Positions 1 to 8,858 of a stretch of 34,474 bases of DNA are shown here, piece by piece. Where the stretch lies: contig CAZLLE010000089.1 in NCBI GenBank assembly GCA_964560425.1, forward strand, positions 1 through 34,474, given 5' to 3'. The stretch comes from CAZLLE01 sp964560425 (GTDB lineage: Bacteria > Campylobacterota > Campylobacteria > Campylobacterales > QNZT01). Numbering within the stretch: position 1 is the first letter of the stretch; the number at the start of each line of letters is the position of its first letter. A model generated the notes under the pieces. The model had not been told where the DNA came from and did not search any database. It saw only the letters and a program-made list of their open reading frames with translations. The position numbers were made by a program, and so were the translations under genes.

Positions 1-653
1 ATAAGTTGTAAGCCATAAATAGCTGTAATTCCTAAAGTATAAGCCCCAAGCAGATAGACATTTCTAGGATTTCCTGAAAGTTTTGGTGTTTTGATTTCAG
101 ATACATTTAAAATAGCCAGACCAACCCCACAAATATATAAAATGATTGAAAAAGTACCATGAGTTACAATACCCTCTAATAAAAATATAGCAACTAAAAT
201 CAAACTATTGTTATCAAGTGCAAGTCCTGTATATTTTGTGCCACCTGCTAATCCATAAGTGCTAAAATAACTAAGTCTTATAGCCGCCGCTGCTAACATT
301 ATAAACGCACCTATCAGATATATAGGCTCAAAATTTCCATAACTTAAAAGTAAAATGGCAGGAGTTACACCATAACTTACTATATCTATCACAACATCAA
401 GTTGTCCACCAAATTTAGCATCGGTTGGCGTTCTGCCTTTTAGTTTTCTAGCGACTAAGCCATCAGCCCAATCAAATGCAACAGCCCAAACCATACCAAT
501 CATAGCAGCCTCGTAAAGACCTATAAGACTAAAGTAGATAGCTAGGACGGTACAAGCCAATCCTGAAAGTGATAAAAGATTTGGTAAATCTTTCACATAA
601 GATAAAATTGTTGGTTGTTGCATCTCTAAAGTTGTAGAGTTTTCTTTTGACAT
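1..653 (-). CDS. CDP-alcohol phosphatidyltransferase, PssA-like (3' end outside window)
   Basis: An integral membrane enzyme that joins a CDP-activated alcohol (normally CDP-diacylglycerol) to a second alcohol in phospholipid synthesis. I translated it by hand from the ATG at 653; 217 codons are inside the window and no stop is reached. The family signature is complete: D61, D64-G65, A68-R69, then G82, D86 and D90 in the stretch FGGQLDVVID. The following IVSYGVTPA matches the SFG-x-APA stretch of phosphatidylserine synthases, so PssA-like is the best subclass. Several hydrophobic segments follow. The spacing between AR and G82 is longer than in the shortest family form, as in PssA. It lies divergent to a CDP-alcohol-forming cytidylyltransferase at 954, so the two may act on the same head group. 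The substrate is not readable from sequence alone. Confidence 0.8.
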   Translation of the reverse strand, partial: MSKENSTTLEMQQPTILSYVKDLPNLLSLSGLACTVLAIYFSLIGLYEAAMIGMVWAVAFDWADGLVARKLKGRTPTDAKFGGQLDVVIDIVSYGVTPAILLLSYGNFEPIYLIGAFIMLAAAAIRLSYFSTYGLAGGTKYTGLALDNNSLILVAIFLLEGIVTHGTFSIILYICGVGLAILNVSEIKTPKLSGNPRNVYLLGAYTLGITAIYGLQL

Positions 654-953
654 AAAATAGAATCCTTTGGGATAAATAAGTAAATTTTGAATTATAGAAG
701 CTTCTAAAAATATTGCTAGTTATTCAGAGGGTTCTATACAAGATATTTAGCATAAAGATGCTACTATATCGTAAATCATATTACTAACTGACCTCATATA
801 CTATAACCTCATAGTAGATGCTCTCTCATTTTATCCAAAAAGATAAACTTAATAATATTTTACTGATTCTGTTGTGCTTTGAATGCCATAATAAAAAAAG
901 TTTTTAAACAATTAAATAATGTGTAAAGTCAGTTATGTACAAAAGGAGATTTT
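654..953. other. Divergent intergenic region with no gene seen
   Basis: This 300-base AT-rich gap separates the two divergent lipid-related genes. I find no ORF with coding character and no tRNA. There is a 6-bp inverted repeat (TACTAT / ATAGTA) around 799-816. The only clear signal is the Shine-Dalgarno AAAGGAG at about 942-948, ahead of the ATG at 954. It presumably holds both promoters, but I cannot place them with confidence. Confidence 0.6.
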
Positions 954-1397
954 ATGATTGTATATACTGTTGGTACTTTTGATTTGTTACATGTTGGTCA
1001 TTTGGCTTTGTTGGAATATTGTAAAACATTGGGTGATACTTTTGTTGTGGGTGTTGCTTCTGATGAAGTTGTAAACTCTTATAAACCAAATATTCCTGTT
1101 ATTTCACTAAAGCAAAGAATGGAAATGCTTAAAGCTCTAAAGTGTGTAGATGATGTACGAGCATATCATGAGCTTGAATATGTATCAGCTTGTAAAGAGT
1201 TAGATGTAGATATTTTTGTTATTGGAGAGGATTGGGGAGATAAACCACATAATATTGCAGTGGAAGAGTACCTTAAATCAAAAGGAAAAAAAATAGTTCA
1301 AGTTACTTATGATCCACAAACTTCATCTACAAAAATTAAACAGAGTGTTATCGCACAATCCCATAAGGGTAAAAATGTGCTACATACTGCTATCTGA
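954..1397 (+). CDS. TagD-like glycerol-3-phosphate cytidylyltransferase family protein
   Basis: A small (147 aa) cytosolic nucleotidyltransferase that probably transfers CMP from CTP to a phosphorylated alcohol, giving a CDP-alcohol. The N-terminus has the family opening GTFDLLHVGH, with catalytic H13 and H16 (HxGH). IGEDWGDK near residue 90 and a C-terminal SSTKIK stand where TagD enzymes have GxxxWxG and the RTxGISTT-type CTP-binding motif. The length fits TagD (about 130 aa) and is too short for eukaryotic-type choline or ethanolamine cytidylyltransferases. The start is well supported by AAAGGAG just upstream. Its divergent neighbour is a CDP-alcohol phosphatidyltransferase, which suggests a head-group pathway. 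The terminal SSTK is weaker than the canonical GISTT, so the true substrate (glycerol-3-P, phosphoethanolamine or other) is open. Confidence 0.8.
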   Translation: MIVYTVGTFDLLHVGHLALLEYCKTLGDTFVVGVASDEVVNSYKPNIPVISLKQRMEMLKALKCVDDVRAYHELEYVSACKELDVDIFVIGEDWGDKPHNIAVEEYLKSKGKKIVQVTYDPQTSSTKIKQSVIAQSHKGKNVLHTAI

Positions 1398-1420
1398 AAG
1401 ATAAGGATTTGTCTTCCTTT

Positions 1421-1469
1421 GTTCTCAAGTTCTAAACTTGGGGACAAGAGTTAACTTAACTCTCTTTTT
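1421..1469 (+). terminator. Tandem hairpin terminator
   Basis: Two adjacent stem-loops lie just after the cytidylyltransferase stop. The first (1421-1445) pairs 11 bases, including G-T wobbles, around a CTA loop. The second (1447-1463) is a perfect 7-bp stem AGAGTTA / TAACTCT with loop ACT, followed directly by CTTTTT. The second is a textbook rho-independent terminator for plus-strand transcripts. The other strand has no comparable T-run, so it is probably one-directional. Confidence 0.8.
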
Positions 1470-1470
1470 A

Positions 1471-2001
1471 TTAATCTCCCAATCCAAAAATATTTGAAAG
1501 TGTATTGATATAGTTAAAATAGGCGGCTATTTTGATGGCTTCTAATATTTCTAGTTCACTCCAGCCTAGATTTTTTAGATTGTCGATATCTTTTTGGGTT
1601 GTTTTATAATTATCTTTGCTTGCTGCTTTTAGGGTGAGTCTTAAGAGGGATTTCTCTTTTTCATCTGTGTTTATAGCTTCTATGCCTTGGAGGGTCTCTT
1701 CTACCTGTTTTTCGCTCATTCCTAACATTTTGGCGATGTTTTTGTGTACATCTACACACATTTTGCATCTATTTTCTAGTGAAACTAAAAGTGCAATACG
1801 CTCTTTGGTATTGTATGGTAGAAGTGTCTCTTTTAGCAAAAAGTTTTGAACCATCATATCAGTAGCAAAATAGAGGTCTTTATCAAGTGCTAGGAGTTCA
1901 AATATCTCTCCTAGTTTTCCTGTTTTTTCTAAGATGGGTGTTGCTTTTTCCTTGATTTGTGGAATCATCTTCTCATATTTGCATAGTGAAATATATGCCA
2001 T
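1471..2001 (-). CDS. AhpD-like carboxymuconolactone decarboxylase-family protein
   Basis: An all-helical thiol protein of the AhpD/CMD superfamily, whose members reduce peroxides or relay electrons to peroxiredoxins. The 176-residue product carries the redox motif C79-K-M-C82 with H86 three residues on (CxxC-x3-H), preceded by the usual SLEN stretch. The second half repeats the helical pattern. The start is the ATG at 2001, with AAGGAT about 6 bases upstream on the minus strand. It stands alone between the upstream terminator and the carB promoter, so it is probably a single-gene transcript. There is no adjacent AhpC, so its electron donor and partner are unknown. Decarboxylase activity is unlikely given the CxxC motif. 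Confidence 0.8.
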   Translation of the reverse strand: MAYISLCKYEKMIPQIKEKATPILEKTGKLGEIFELLALDKDLYFATDMMVQNFLLKETLLPYNTKERIALLVSLENRCKMCVDVHKNIAKMLGMSEKQVEETLQGIEAINTDEKEKSLLRLTLKAASKDNYKTTQKDIDNLKNLGWSELEILEAIKIAAYFNYINTLSNIFGLGD

Positions 2002-2176
2002 GTATTATCCTTGCTTAGTATTTGTTTTTATTATATCAAAAAGAGTTATATTAATCTTGATCTTGGATAGGTTTTGTGAAAATATATTCAACTAATCATA
2101 TTATAGTACTTAAGAAATGGTTAAATATCTTAGCTTAATACAATAGATAAGAGCAAATTTGTTATACTCTTTTTAA

Positions 2177-2197
2177 TATAATTTATTGTTTTAAGGA
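2177..2197 (+). promoter_or_regulatory. Putative carB -10 element and ribosome binding site
   Basis: A perfect TATAAT at 2177-2182 sits in a T-rich stretch, as is usual for the vegetative promoter in Campylobacterota, where the -35 is poorly conserved. AAGGA at 2193-2197 is the ribosome binding site, 8 nt before the carB ATG. The short gap implies a very short leader, so no attenuator or riboswitch is likely unless a second promoter lies upstream in 2002-2176. Confidence 0.55.
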
Positions 2198-2205
2198 ATC
2201 CCCAT

Positions 2206-5200
2206 ATGCCAAAAAGAGAAGATATTAAAAACATCTTATTGATAGGTTCTGGACCTATCGTTATTGGTCAAGCTTGTGAGTTTGACTATTCTGGAACACA
2301 AGCTGCAAAGACCCTTAAAGAGTTGGGTTATAGAGTCATTTTGATCAATTCTAATCCTGCTACAATCATGACTGATCCTGAGTTTGCTGATCGAACTTAT
2401 ATTGAACCTATTGATGAAGATGTAATTTCAAAAATTATCAAAATAGAGAATATAGATGCTGTTTTACCTACAATGGGTGGACAGACTGCTCTAAATGTTG
2501 CTATGAGTATGTATGAAAAGGGTATGCTTGATGGTATAAAATTTTTGGGTGCTCATCCTGATGCTATACAAAAAGGTGAAGATAGACAAGCTTTTAAAGA
2601 GGCTATGATTAAACTTGGTATGGACTTACCAAAGAGTAGATATGCTTACAATATGGATGAGGCACTTCTTGCTGCTGGTGAGATTGGCTTTCCTCTAATT
2701 ATTCGTGCTTCATTTACTTTGGCTGGTGGAGGAAGTGGTGTTGCTTATAATATTGATGAGTATAAAGCTCTTGCCCAAAATGGATTAGATGAGAGTCCTA
2801 TTAATGAAATTTTGGTGGAAGAGTCTTTGCTTGGTTGGAAAGAGTATGAGATGGAGGTTATTCGTGATAGTGCGGATAACTGTATTATTGTATGTTCTAT
2901 TGAAAATTTTGATCCGATGGGTGTTCATACTGGAGATAGTATTACTATGGCTCCTGCTCTTACTCTTACCGATAAAGAGTATCAGCATATGAGAAACGCC
3001 TCTTTTGCAATTTTGCGTGAGATTGGTGTGGATACTGGAGGTAGTAATGTTCAGTTTGCAATTGATCCAAAAACGGGGAGAATGACTGTAATTGAGATGA
3101 ATCCTCGTGTGAGTCGTTCATCTGCTTTGGCTTCAAAAGCTACTGGTTATCCTATTGCAAAGGTGGCTACTCTTTTGGCTGTTGGTTATACTCTTGATGA
3201 AATTACAAATGATATTACGGGTACGGCTGCATCGTTTGAGCCTGTGATTGATTATATTGTGACAAAAATTCCTCGTTTTACTTTTGAAAAATTTCCATGT
3301 GCAAATTCTACTCTTACTACCTCTATGAAGAGTGTTGGTGAAGTTATGTCTATGGGGCGAACTTTTAAAGAGTCTTTGCAAAAAGCTTTGTGTTCTCTTG
3401 AAACTGATCTTAGTGGATTTGAGAAGATGGAGGGTGATTTAGACTTTATTAAAAAAGAGATGAGAAGACCAAATAGTGATAGAATTTTATATATTGGTGA
3501 GGCATTTAGACGAGGTTTGAGTGTTGAAGATATATTTGATTGTTGTGCTGTTGATCCTTGGTATCTATATCAGATTGAAGAGTTGATAATATCTGAAAAA
3601 GAGATGACTAAAGATATCCTAAGTGACAAAGAGAAATTAAGAGAGATCAAAGCGGATGGTTTCTCTGATAAGATGATTAGTCAGTTAATCGGTGTAAAAG
3701 AGGATGATGTATATAGTGCAAGAAAAAAACTTGGTGTAGAGTTAGAGTATAATGAAGTAGATACTTGTGCAGCTGAATTTAAAGCTCTTACCCCTTATTT
3801 ATACTCAACAACACCAATTTCTGATTTGGAAAAACCAAAGTATGAAAATAGTGATACAAAAGTGATGATTATTGGAGGAGGTCCAAATAGAATAGGGCAG
3901 GGTATTGAGTTTGATTACTGTTGTGTTCATGCTTCGTTTGCTCTAAATGATTTGGGTGTAAAGACAATCATGTACAACTGTAATCCTGAAACGGTATCTA
4001 CAGATTATGATACTAGTGATATTCTATATTTTGAGCCTATTGATTTTGAACATGTTAGAAGTGTTGTTGAGCGTGAAAATCCAGATGGTATTATTGTCCA
4101 TTTTGGTGGGCAAACTCCACTTAAATTATCTCAAGATTTGAGTAAAATTGGAGCTAAAATAATTGGTACAACTGCTGAAATTATAGATTTGGCAGAAGAT
4201 AGAGAGAAGTTTTCAAACTTTATATCAGGGATAGAGGGACTCAAACAGCCCAAAAATGGGATGGCTACAACCAAAGAGGAGTCACTTAAAATTGCAAATG
4301 AGTTGACATATCCTGTACTTGTACGACCTAGTTATGTACTTGGTGGACGAGCTATGCGTATTGTTTATAATGATGATGAACTTAATCGTTATATGGATGA
4401 AGCTGTAAGTGTGAGCAATGACTCTCCTGTACTTATAGATAAATTTCTTGATCGTGCGATTGAGGTTGATGTAGATGCTGTAAGTGATCAAAAAGATGTC
4501 TATATTGGTGCAATTATGCAACATATCGAAGAGGCTGGTATTCATAGTGGAGATAGTGCATGTTCTTTGCCTCCTGTGTCACTTTCAAAAGAGATTCAAC
4601 ACAAAATTGAACAAAAGACAAAAGAGATTGCATTAGGTCTTGGTATAAAAGGGCTTTTAAATATTCAGTATGCTGTTTATCAAAATGATATTTATATGAT
4701 AGAGGTAAATCCACGAGCTAGTCGTACAGTTCCGTTTGTGAGTAAAGCTACAGGTATTCCACTAGCAAAAGTGGCAACTCGTGTCATGTATCAAGGAAAT
4801 TTAAAAGAGGCTTTGGATTATTATAATAAATTTGATGTTGTTATGTATGAAAATGGACTCTATAAAGCGAAACTAAAAGATCATGTATCTGTCAAAGAGG
4901 CAGTTTTCCCATTCAAAAAATTGAGTGGTGCTGATCTTATTCTTGGTCCTGAGATGAAATCTACTGGTGAGGTTATGGGAATTAGTGAAAGTTTTGCAAA
5001 ATCATTTGCAAAAAGCCAATCTGCTAGTGGAAATAGCCTACCAATAGAGGGGACAGTATTTATCTCTCTTACAGATATTGATAAACAATTTGCAAAAGAT
5101 ATTGCACAAAATTTTGCTGATATTGGATTTCAGATTATTGCAACTGGTGGAACTCACAAGGTATTGGTTGATAATGGTATTGATGCTCAAAAGGTACTCA

Positions 5201-5445
5201 AAATTAGTGAGGGAAGACCAAATATTGATGATATGATTAGAAATCAAGAGGTAGATTTAGTGATTAATACAAGTGACTCAAAAGCTAGTAAAGATGATGC
5301 TAAAACTATTAGACAAAGTGTCATTAAACAAAATATTGCCTACTTTACAACTATATCAGCTGCTTCAGCTGCAAGTGAAGCGATCAAAGATATTCAACAC
5401 TCTGGCAATTTGTTGCCTAAAGCTATTCAAGATTATCTCTCTTAA
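2206..5445 (+). CDS. carB: Carbamoyl-phosphate synthase large subunit
   Basis: The synthetase subunit that makes carbamoyl phosphate from bicarbonate, ammonia and two ATP, for arginine and pyrimidine synthesis. At 1079 aa it is full length. The two homologous halves are clear: GSGPIVIGQACEFDYSG at the start and GGGPNRIGQGIEFDYC near residue 555, each followed by an ATP-grasp domain. The metal and ATP ligands appear as IEMNPRVSRSSA (about 296-307) and IEVNPRASRTVP (about 832-843). The C-terminal ~140 residues form the MGS allosteric domain (ATGGTHKVL, EGRPNIDD). carA is not in the window, so the two subunits are encoded apart. The start at 2206 has a good ribosome binding site. A YrdC-like gene follows 5 nt after the stop and should be co-transcribed. 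Confidence 0.98.
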   Translation: MPKREDIKNILLIGSGPIVIGQACEFDYSGTQAAKTLKELGYRVILINSNPATIMTDPEFADRTYIEPIDEDVISKIIKIENIDAVLPTMGGQTALNVAMSMYEKGMLDGIKFLGAHPDAIQKGEDRQAFKEAMIKLGMDLPKSRYAYNMDEALLAAGEIGFPLIIRASFTLAGGGSGVAYNIDEYKALAQNGLDESPINEILVEESLLGWKEYEMEVIRDSADNCIIVCSIENFDPMGVHTGDSITMAPALTLTDKEYQHMRNASFAILREIGVDTGGSNVQFAIDPKTGRMTVIEMNPRVSRSSALASKATGYPIAKVATLLAVGYTLDEITNDITGTAASFEPVIDYIVTKIPRFTFEKFPCANSTLTTSMKSVGEVMSMGRTFKESLQKALCSLETDLSGFEKMEGDLDFIKKEMRRPNSDRILYIGEAFRRGLSVEDIFDCCAVDPWYLYQIEELIISEKEMTKDILSDKEKLREIKADGFSDKMISQLIGVKEDDVYSARKKLGVELEYNEVDTCAAEFKALTPYLYSTTPISDLEKPKYENSDTKVMIIGGGPNRIGQGIEFDYCCVHASFALNDLGVKTIMYNCNPETVSTDYDTSDILYFEPIDFEHVRSVVERENPDGIIVHFGGQTPLKLSQDLSKIGAKIIGTTAEIIDLAEDREKFSNFISGIEGLKQPKNGMATTKEESLKIANELTYPVLVRPSYVLGGRAMRIVYNDDELNRYMDEAVSVSNDSPVLIDKFLDRAIEVDVDAVSDQKDVYIGAIMQHIEEAGIHSGDSACSLPPVSLSKEIQHKIEQKTKEIALGLGIKGLLNIQYAVYQNDIYMIEVNPRASRTVPFVSKATGIPLAKVATRVMYQGNLKEALDYYNKFDVVMYENGLYKAKLKDHVSVKEAVFPFKKLSGADLILGPEMKSTGEVMGISESFAKSFAKSQSASGNSLPIEGTVFISLTDIDKQFAKDIAQNFADIGFQIIATGGTHKVLVDNGIDAQKVLKISEGRPNIDDMIRNQEVDLVINTSDSKASKDDAKTIRQSVIKQNIAYFTTISAASAASEAIKDIQHSGNLLPKAIQDYLS

Positions 5446-5450
5446 GTATA

Positions 5451-5879
5451 ATGCTCTATTTGACGCAAACAGATACAACAGTGGGGTTTCTATCAGTAGA
5501 TAGAGCCTCCATTGCTAAAGCTAAAAATAGAGATATCAATCAACCTTTTTTGATTACACTCTCCTCTTTAGATAAACAAAAAAGGTTAGTTAGAACCCCT
5601 AGTAGATTTAAAAACATGGTTAGAAGATCAAAAAAAACTACATTTCTATATCCGAATAAAAAAGCTATTCGTGTAGTAAGAGATACTCCTCATTCTAATT
5701 TTTTGGATAAATTTGATTTTTTATACTCCTCCTCCGCTAATAAACATGGTTGTCTATTTGATTACTCTTTTGCATATGAGAGAGCAGATATTATTGTTGA
5801 AGATAGAGAGGGCTTTTTACAAAAGAGTGCATCATCTTTTTATAAACTTGGCAAAAAAAAGATACTCAAACTTAGATAA
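5451..5879 (+). CDS. Short Sua5/YciO/YrdC-family protein
   Basis: A 142-residue protein of the YrdC fold, related to threonylcarbamoyl-AMP synthase, which starts the t6A modification of tRNA. Visible family marks are QTDTTVGFLS (for TDTxYGL), the nucleotide-binding K-N-R followed by QPFLI (for KxRPxxxPL), VRVVRDTPH-type residues (about 73-80), and SSSANKHG (for TSANxSG). It is shorter than the usual 180-200 aa and has very little before the TDT motif. It starts 5 nt after carB, so the two form an operon. I recall a similar carB-YrdC pair in Helicobacter, but did not check it. It could be the cell's main Sua5, a shortened paralogue, or a YciO-like protein of other function. Confidence 0.75.
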   Translation: MLYLTQTDTTVGFLSVDRASIAKAKNRDINQPFLITLSSLDKQKRLVRTPSRFKNMVRRSKKTTFLYPNKKAIRVVRDTPHSNFLDKFDFLYSSSANKHGCLFDYSFAYERADIIVEDREGFLQKSASSFYKLGKKKILKLR

Positions 5880-6032
5880 CTTTAGTAAAAAGAGCCATTT
5901 TATACTAAGAAAAGAGTCTTTTGTGTATAAAAGTAACATAAAATTTACAAAATAGAGTTTTTTGTCAAAAAATACTTTACTTTTATTCTCTAACTTCCTA
6001 CAATAAAGCAGACCAACAAAAAGGTGACTTCG

Positions 6033-6644
6033 ATGAAAAAAGTAATTTTTTTTATACTATTACTGACCCCATTAATAACTCTTTTTGCGCAAATAACTCC
6101 GATTGAAATAAATCAACTCAAGTGGACTCAGGACTATGAAGCACTTGTTGGTCTAGACACTAAAGCAAAAAATACTTTACTTGGAATTGATAATAATCAA
6201 AATGGCGTTAGAGATGATATTGAGTATTATATCTATACCAAATATGAAAATGATCCTTTTGAACAGAGTATGTTTTTTGAAGCTGCGAAGAAGATGCAGA
6301 CAATTTTAACATTTTCAAAAGATACAGATAGAGTTAAACGACAAAAAATAGATCAAGAGTTACTTGAGATATATACATGTAGAGATTATATTTTGTATAA
6401 AGAAGATAGTAAAAATTTGAACAAAAAACTGAGAGAAAAATCTTATTTTAAATCTAAGGTATTAAATACTAAAGAGAGATTATATGCATATATAGACCAT
6501 AAAAAAGCACTGCCTCTTATTTTTGAAAATATAAAAGATAAAGATATCTCAAAAGAGAGAAGAGAGTGTTTGCAAACATACTACAAATATAAAAACCTTG
6601 ATAATGGAGTATCTACACAGATGGTTTTTAATATTTCAAAATAG
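6033..6644 (+). CDS. Secreted protein with one EF-hand-like loop
   Basis: A probable exported protein of 203 aa and unknown function. The N-terminus MKKVIFFILLLTPLITLFAQ is a typical signal peptide. Shortly after is DNNQNGVRDDIE, a 12-residue calcium-loop pattern with D1, N3, N5, G6, D9 and E12. The rest is charged and helical with many Lys and Glu, plus two Cys (in YTCRDY and RECLQ) that could form a disulfide in the periplasm. I chose the ATG at 6033 over the in-frame GTG at 6024 because the latter lies inside the ribosome binding site AAGGTGA (6021-6027), which is ideally placed for 6033. It is separate from the carB pair (about 150 nt gap) and from the response regulator that follows. Confidence 0.7.
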   Translation: MKKVIFFILLLTPLITLFAQITPIEINQLKWTQDYEALVGLDTKAKNTLLGIDNNQNGVRDDIEYYIYTKYENDPFEQSMFFEAAKKMQTILTFSKDTDRVKRQKIDQELLEIYTCRDYILYKEDSKNLNKKLREKSYFKSKVLNTKERLYAYIDHKKALPLIFENIKDKDISKERRECLQTYYKYKNLDNGVSTQMVFNISK

Positions 6645-6715
6645 GAGTTTAAATACCAAGTAATAATGCAATAATAACTTAGATTAGGTAAAATTGTCTA
6701 TTTGTAGGATATGAG

Positions 6716-7384
6716 ATGCATATATTGATTATAGATGATAATGAAGAGATTATTTTAGGCTTAGAGAAGTTATTAAAAGATGCAAAGTTTTATATACAAA
6801 CTGCCTCAACTTTACATGATGCTCAAAAGAGAGTAAATGAACAAAGTTATGATCTTATTATTTTGGATTGGATGCTTCCTGATGGTAGTGGTATAGATTT
6901 TTTAAAGTATCAGAGAAATTTAAATTTAAAAACTCCAGTTATGATGTTGTCTTCAAAAAGTGATGTTCTAGAGAAAGCTGAAGCTTTGGATTCAGGGGCT
7001 GATGATTATTTGCAAAAGCCTTTTTCTCATATAGAGTTATTAGCTCGTATTCGAGCTCTTTTAAGAAGAGATGGAAATCAAAAAAAATCAGCTATTAGTA
7101 TTGCAAATCTTAGTGTTAATTTTATAACTAGAGAAGTATTAGTAGATAATAGAGTGATAGAACTATCTAAAAAAGAGTTTGAACTTTTGGAACTACTACT
7201 TTTAAATAGTAATATTGCCTTGACTCGTTATCAGATAGAGTCTCATCTTAATAGAGATTTTGACTCTTTAAAAACAAGTAATATTGTAGATGCTCATGTT
7301 AAAAATCTTCGTAAAAAGTTAGGTAGTGCTTCAGGTCTAATAGAGACCGTTCGTGGTGTTGGTTTTACGATTAAATTGACTTAA
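6716..7384 (+). CDS. OmpR-family response regulator
   Basis: A DNA-binding two-component regulator of 222 aa. The receiver domain (1-115) has the acidic pair D7-D8, phospho-acceptor D51 in LIILDWMLPDG, S79 in MMLSS, and K101 in DDYLQKPF. A linker precedes a C-terminal winged helix (about 127-222) containing LSKKEFELLELLL, VDAHVKNLRKKLG and TVRGVGF, typical of OmpR/PhoB. The last 14 bases overlap the end of the convergent histidine kinase gene, so the pair is tail to tail, not one operon. The kinase is the obvious partner. The tandem 11-bp repeat at 10266 is a candidate binding site. The ATG at 6716 follows AGGA at a good distance. Confidence 0.93.
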   Translation: MHILIIDDNEEIILGLEKLLKDAKFYIQTASTLHDAQKRVNEQSYDLIILDWMLPDGSGIDFLKYQRNLNLKTPVMMLSSKSDVLEKAEALDSGADDYLQKPFSHIELLARIRALLRRDGNQKKSAISIANLSVNFITREVLVDNRVIELSKKEFELLELLLLNSNIALTRYQIESHLNRDFDSLKTSNIVDAHVKNLRKKLGSASGLIETVRGVGFTIKLT

Positions 7385-8858
7385 AACGAAATATTGCCGT
7401 TGTGCCTTCTCCTTCTCCTTGGCTTATGATTTGAATATCCCCGTTTAGTAATCTAGCAACTTTTTGACTCAAAGCTAATCCTAAACCACTGCTATTTTTT
7501 AAATTTTGAATATCTATATCAGCTTGAAAAAATGGTTGAAAGAGTTGCTTTTGTCTTTGTATATCTATTCCTATACCTGTATCTTTGACTTCAAATAGAT
7601 AATATTCCCCATTTTGTAACAATTTAATTGATATTTTGCCTCTATTTGTAAATTTTATTGCATTCGATAGAAGATTGATTATTACCTGTTTTAGAAGGTT
7701 GCTATCAGTTATGATTTCTCTATTTTGTATAGTGATACTTTTTTCAAAAATGATATCTTTATCTAAAATTAGAGGTTCTATTATCTCAAAAACCTCCTCT
7801 ATAATATCTTTTAGATCTATCTTCTCTTTATGCACAATAATAGTATTTGATTCTAGTTTTGATAGTTGAAGTATATTATTTATCATAGATAGAAGATGTT
7901 GGGATGATGTCTCTATTGCACTCAACATTTTTAGTTCTTCACTGTCTATCTTTGGAGAGATAATTAAGTGTTGCGTAAGATTTAGAATAGACCCAAGAGG
8001 GGTACGAAGTTCATGAGATATTGTAGATAAAAATGTACTTTTTGCTTCCAATGCTTTTTCTGAATTTTGTAAGAGATTCATAAGTGGCATAGTGAGATAT
8101 TTTGATAAGAAGAATATTATTATTCCCAATAAAATTGTTGCAATTAAAAATGTGTAAAATTGTATTTTTTCAATATTTGTTAATGTTGATAGAGCAGCCT
8201 CTTTATCATATGAGATATATAACTCCCAATTTTCTAAAATTGTAGATAATTTATGATGTATTACAATATCATCTTTGATATTTAGTTTGGTAAATCCTTC
8301 TATATCTTTGGGTGGGATTAGCCATAATTTTTTATGTGGATTTGTGATTTTTAAATTTGTTAAGTTTTTAAGTGGATATAGGAGTATTAGTTTACCTATG
8401 TTTTTTTTGGGATTAAATGTTGTATAAATTTTTGATTGGAAAATTAGGTTATTTTGTTTTAGCTTTTCTAATGAACTAGATAGAAGTTTTTTGTTTGCTA
8501 TTACTATTTTGTTGTTTTGATCTGTAACAATTATTGAAATATCATTTCCAAGATCATGAGCTTTTCTCTCCAAAAGTGTAATAATTCTTTTATCAATATC
8601 TTTGGCAATGATATCATCCATGACTTCTAGTTTAGCCAAGAAATTGGACTCCTTCTCTAAAAATGAGAGATAAGATAGAAGTATAGTTTTATGTGAATTT
8701 AGCTCTTTTGTAAGATTTTGTTTCTCTTTTTGTAGGAGTACTTTAGATTCAAAATTCCATACAAAAATTGCAGCAATAATTTCAACACCACTGATAAATA
8801 GAAGAATCAAAAGAAATATTTTATATGCAATAGGAGTAGTACGCCATATTTTTTTCAT
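7371..8858 (-). CDS. Membrane sensor histidine kinase
   Basis: An inner-membrane kinase expected to phosphorylate the adjacent response regulator. From the ATG at 8858 it is 495 aa. TM1 lies at about 15-34, a roughly 200-residue periplasmic sensing region follows, and TM2 is at about 234-252. The HisKA box STISHELRTPLG has phospho-His at about residue 282. The ATPase domain has N-box NLLSNAIKF, G1 DTGIGID, and G2 GLGLALS, so it should be active. There is no receiver or clear HAMP domain. I preferred ATG 8858 to the TTG six bases upstream because it makes a 4-base ATGA overlap with the preceding gene's stop, a sign of coupled translation with the PstS-like protein. That coupling suggests the PstS-like protein supplies or modulates the signal. 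Confidence 0.93.
   Translation of the reverse strand: MKKIWRTTPIAYKIFLLILLFISGVEIIAAIFVWNFESKVLLQKEKQNLTKELNSHKTILLSYLSFLEKESNFLAKLEVMDDIIAKDIDKRIITLLERKAHDLGNDISIIVTDQNNKIVIANKKLLSSSLEKLKQNNLIFQSKIYTTFNPKKNIGKLILLYPLKNLTNLKITNPHKKLWLIPPKDIEGFTKLNIKDDIVIHHKLSTILENWELYISYDKEAALSTLTNIEKIQFYTFLIATILLGIIIFFLSKYLTMPLMNLLQNSEKALEAKSTFLSTISHELRTPLGSILNLTQHLIISPKIDSEELKMLSAIETSSQHLLSMINNILQLSKLESNTIIVHKEKIDLKDIIEEVFEIIEPLILDKDIIFEKSITIQNREIITDSNLLKQVIINLLSNAIKFTNRGKISIKLLQNGEYYLFEVKDTGIGIDIQRQKQLFQPFFQADIDIQNLKNSSGLGLALSQKVARLLNGDIQIISQGEGEGTTAIFRFKSI

Noticed and set aside
2785..5503. Several ORFs of 66-87 codons antisense to or out of frame with carB
   Set aside because: They lie wholly or almost wholly inside a strongly conserved 1079-residue gene, have low-complexity Ile/Asn/Thr-rich or Leu-rich translations and no ribosome binding site worth noting.
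5713..5955. 80-codon ORF overlapping the YrdC-like gene
   Set aside because: It shares most of its length with the conserved YrdC-like frame, and its translation resembles no protein; it is a frame shadow.
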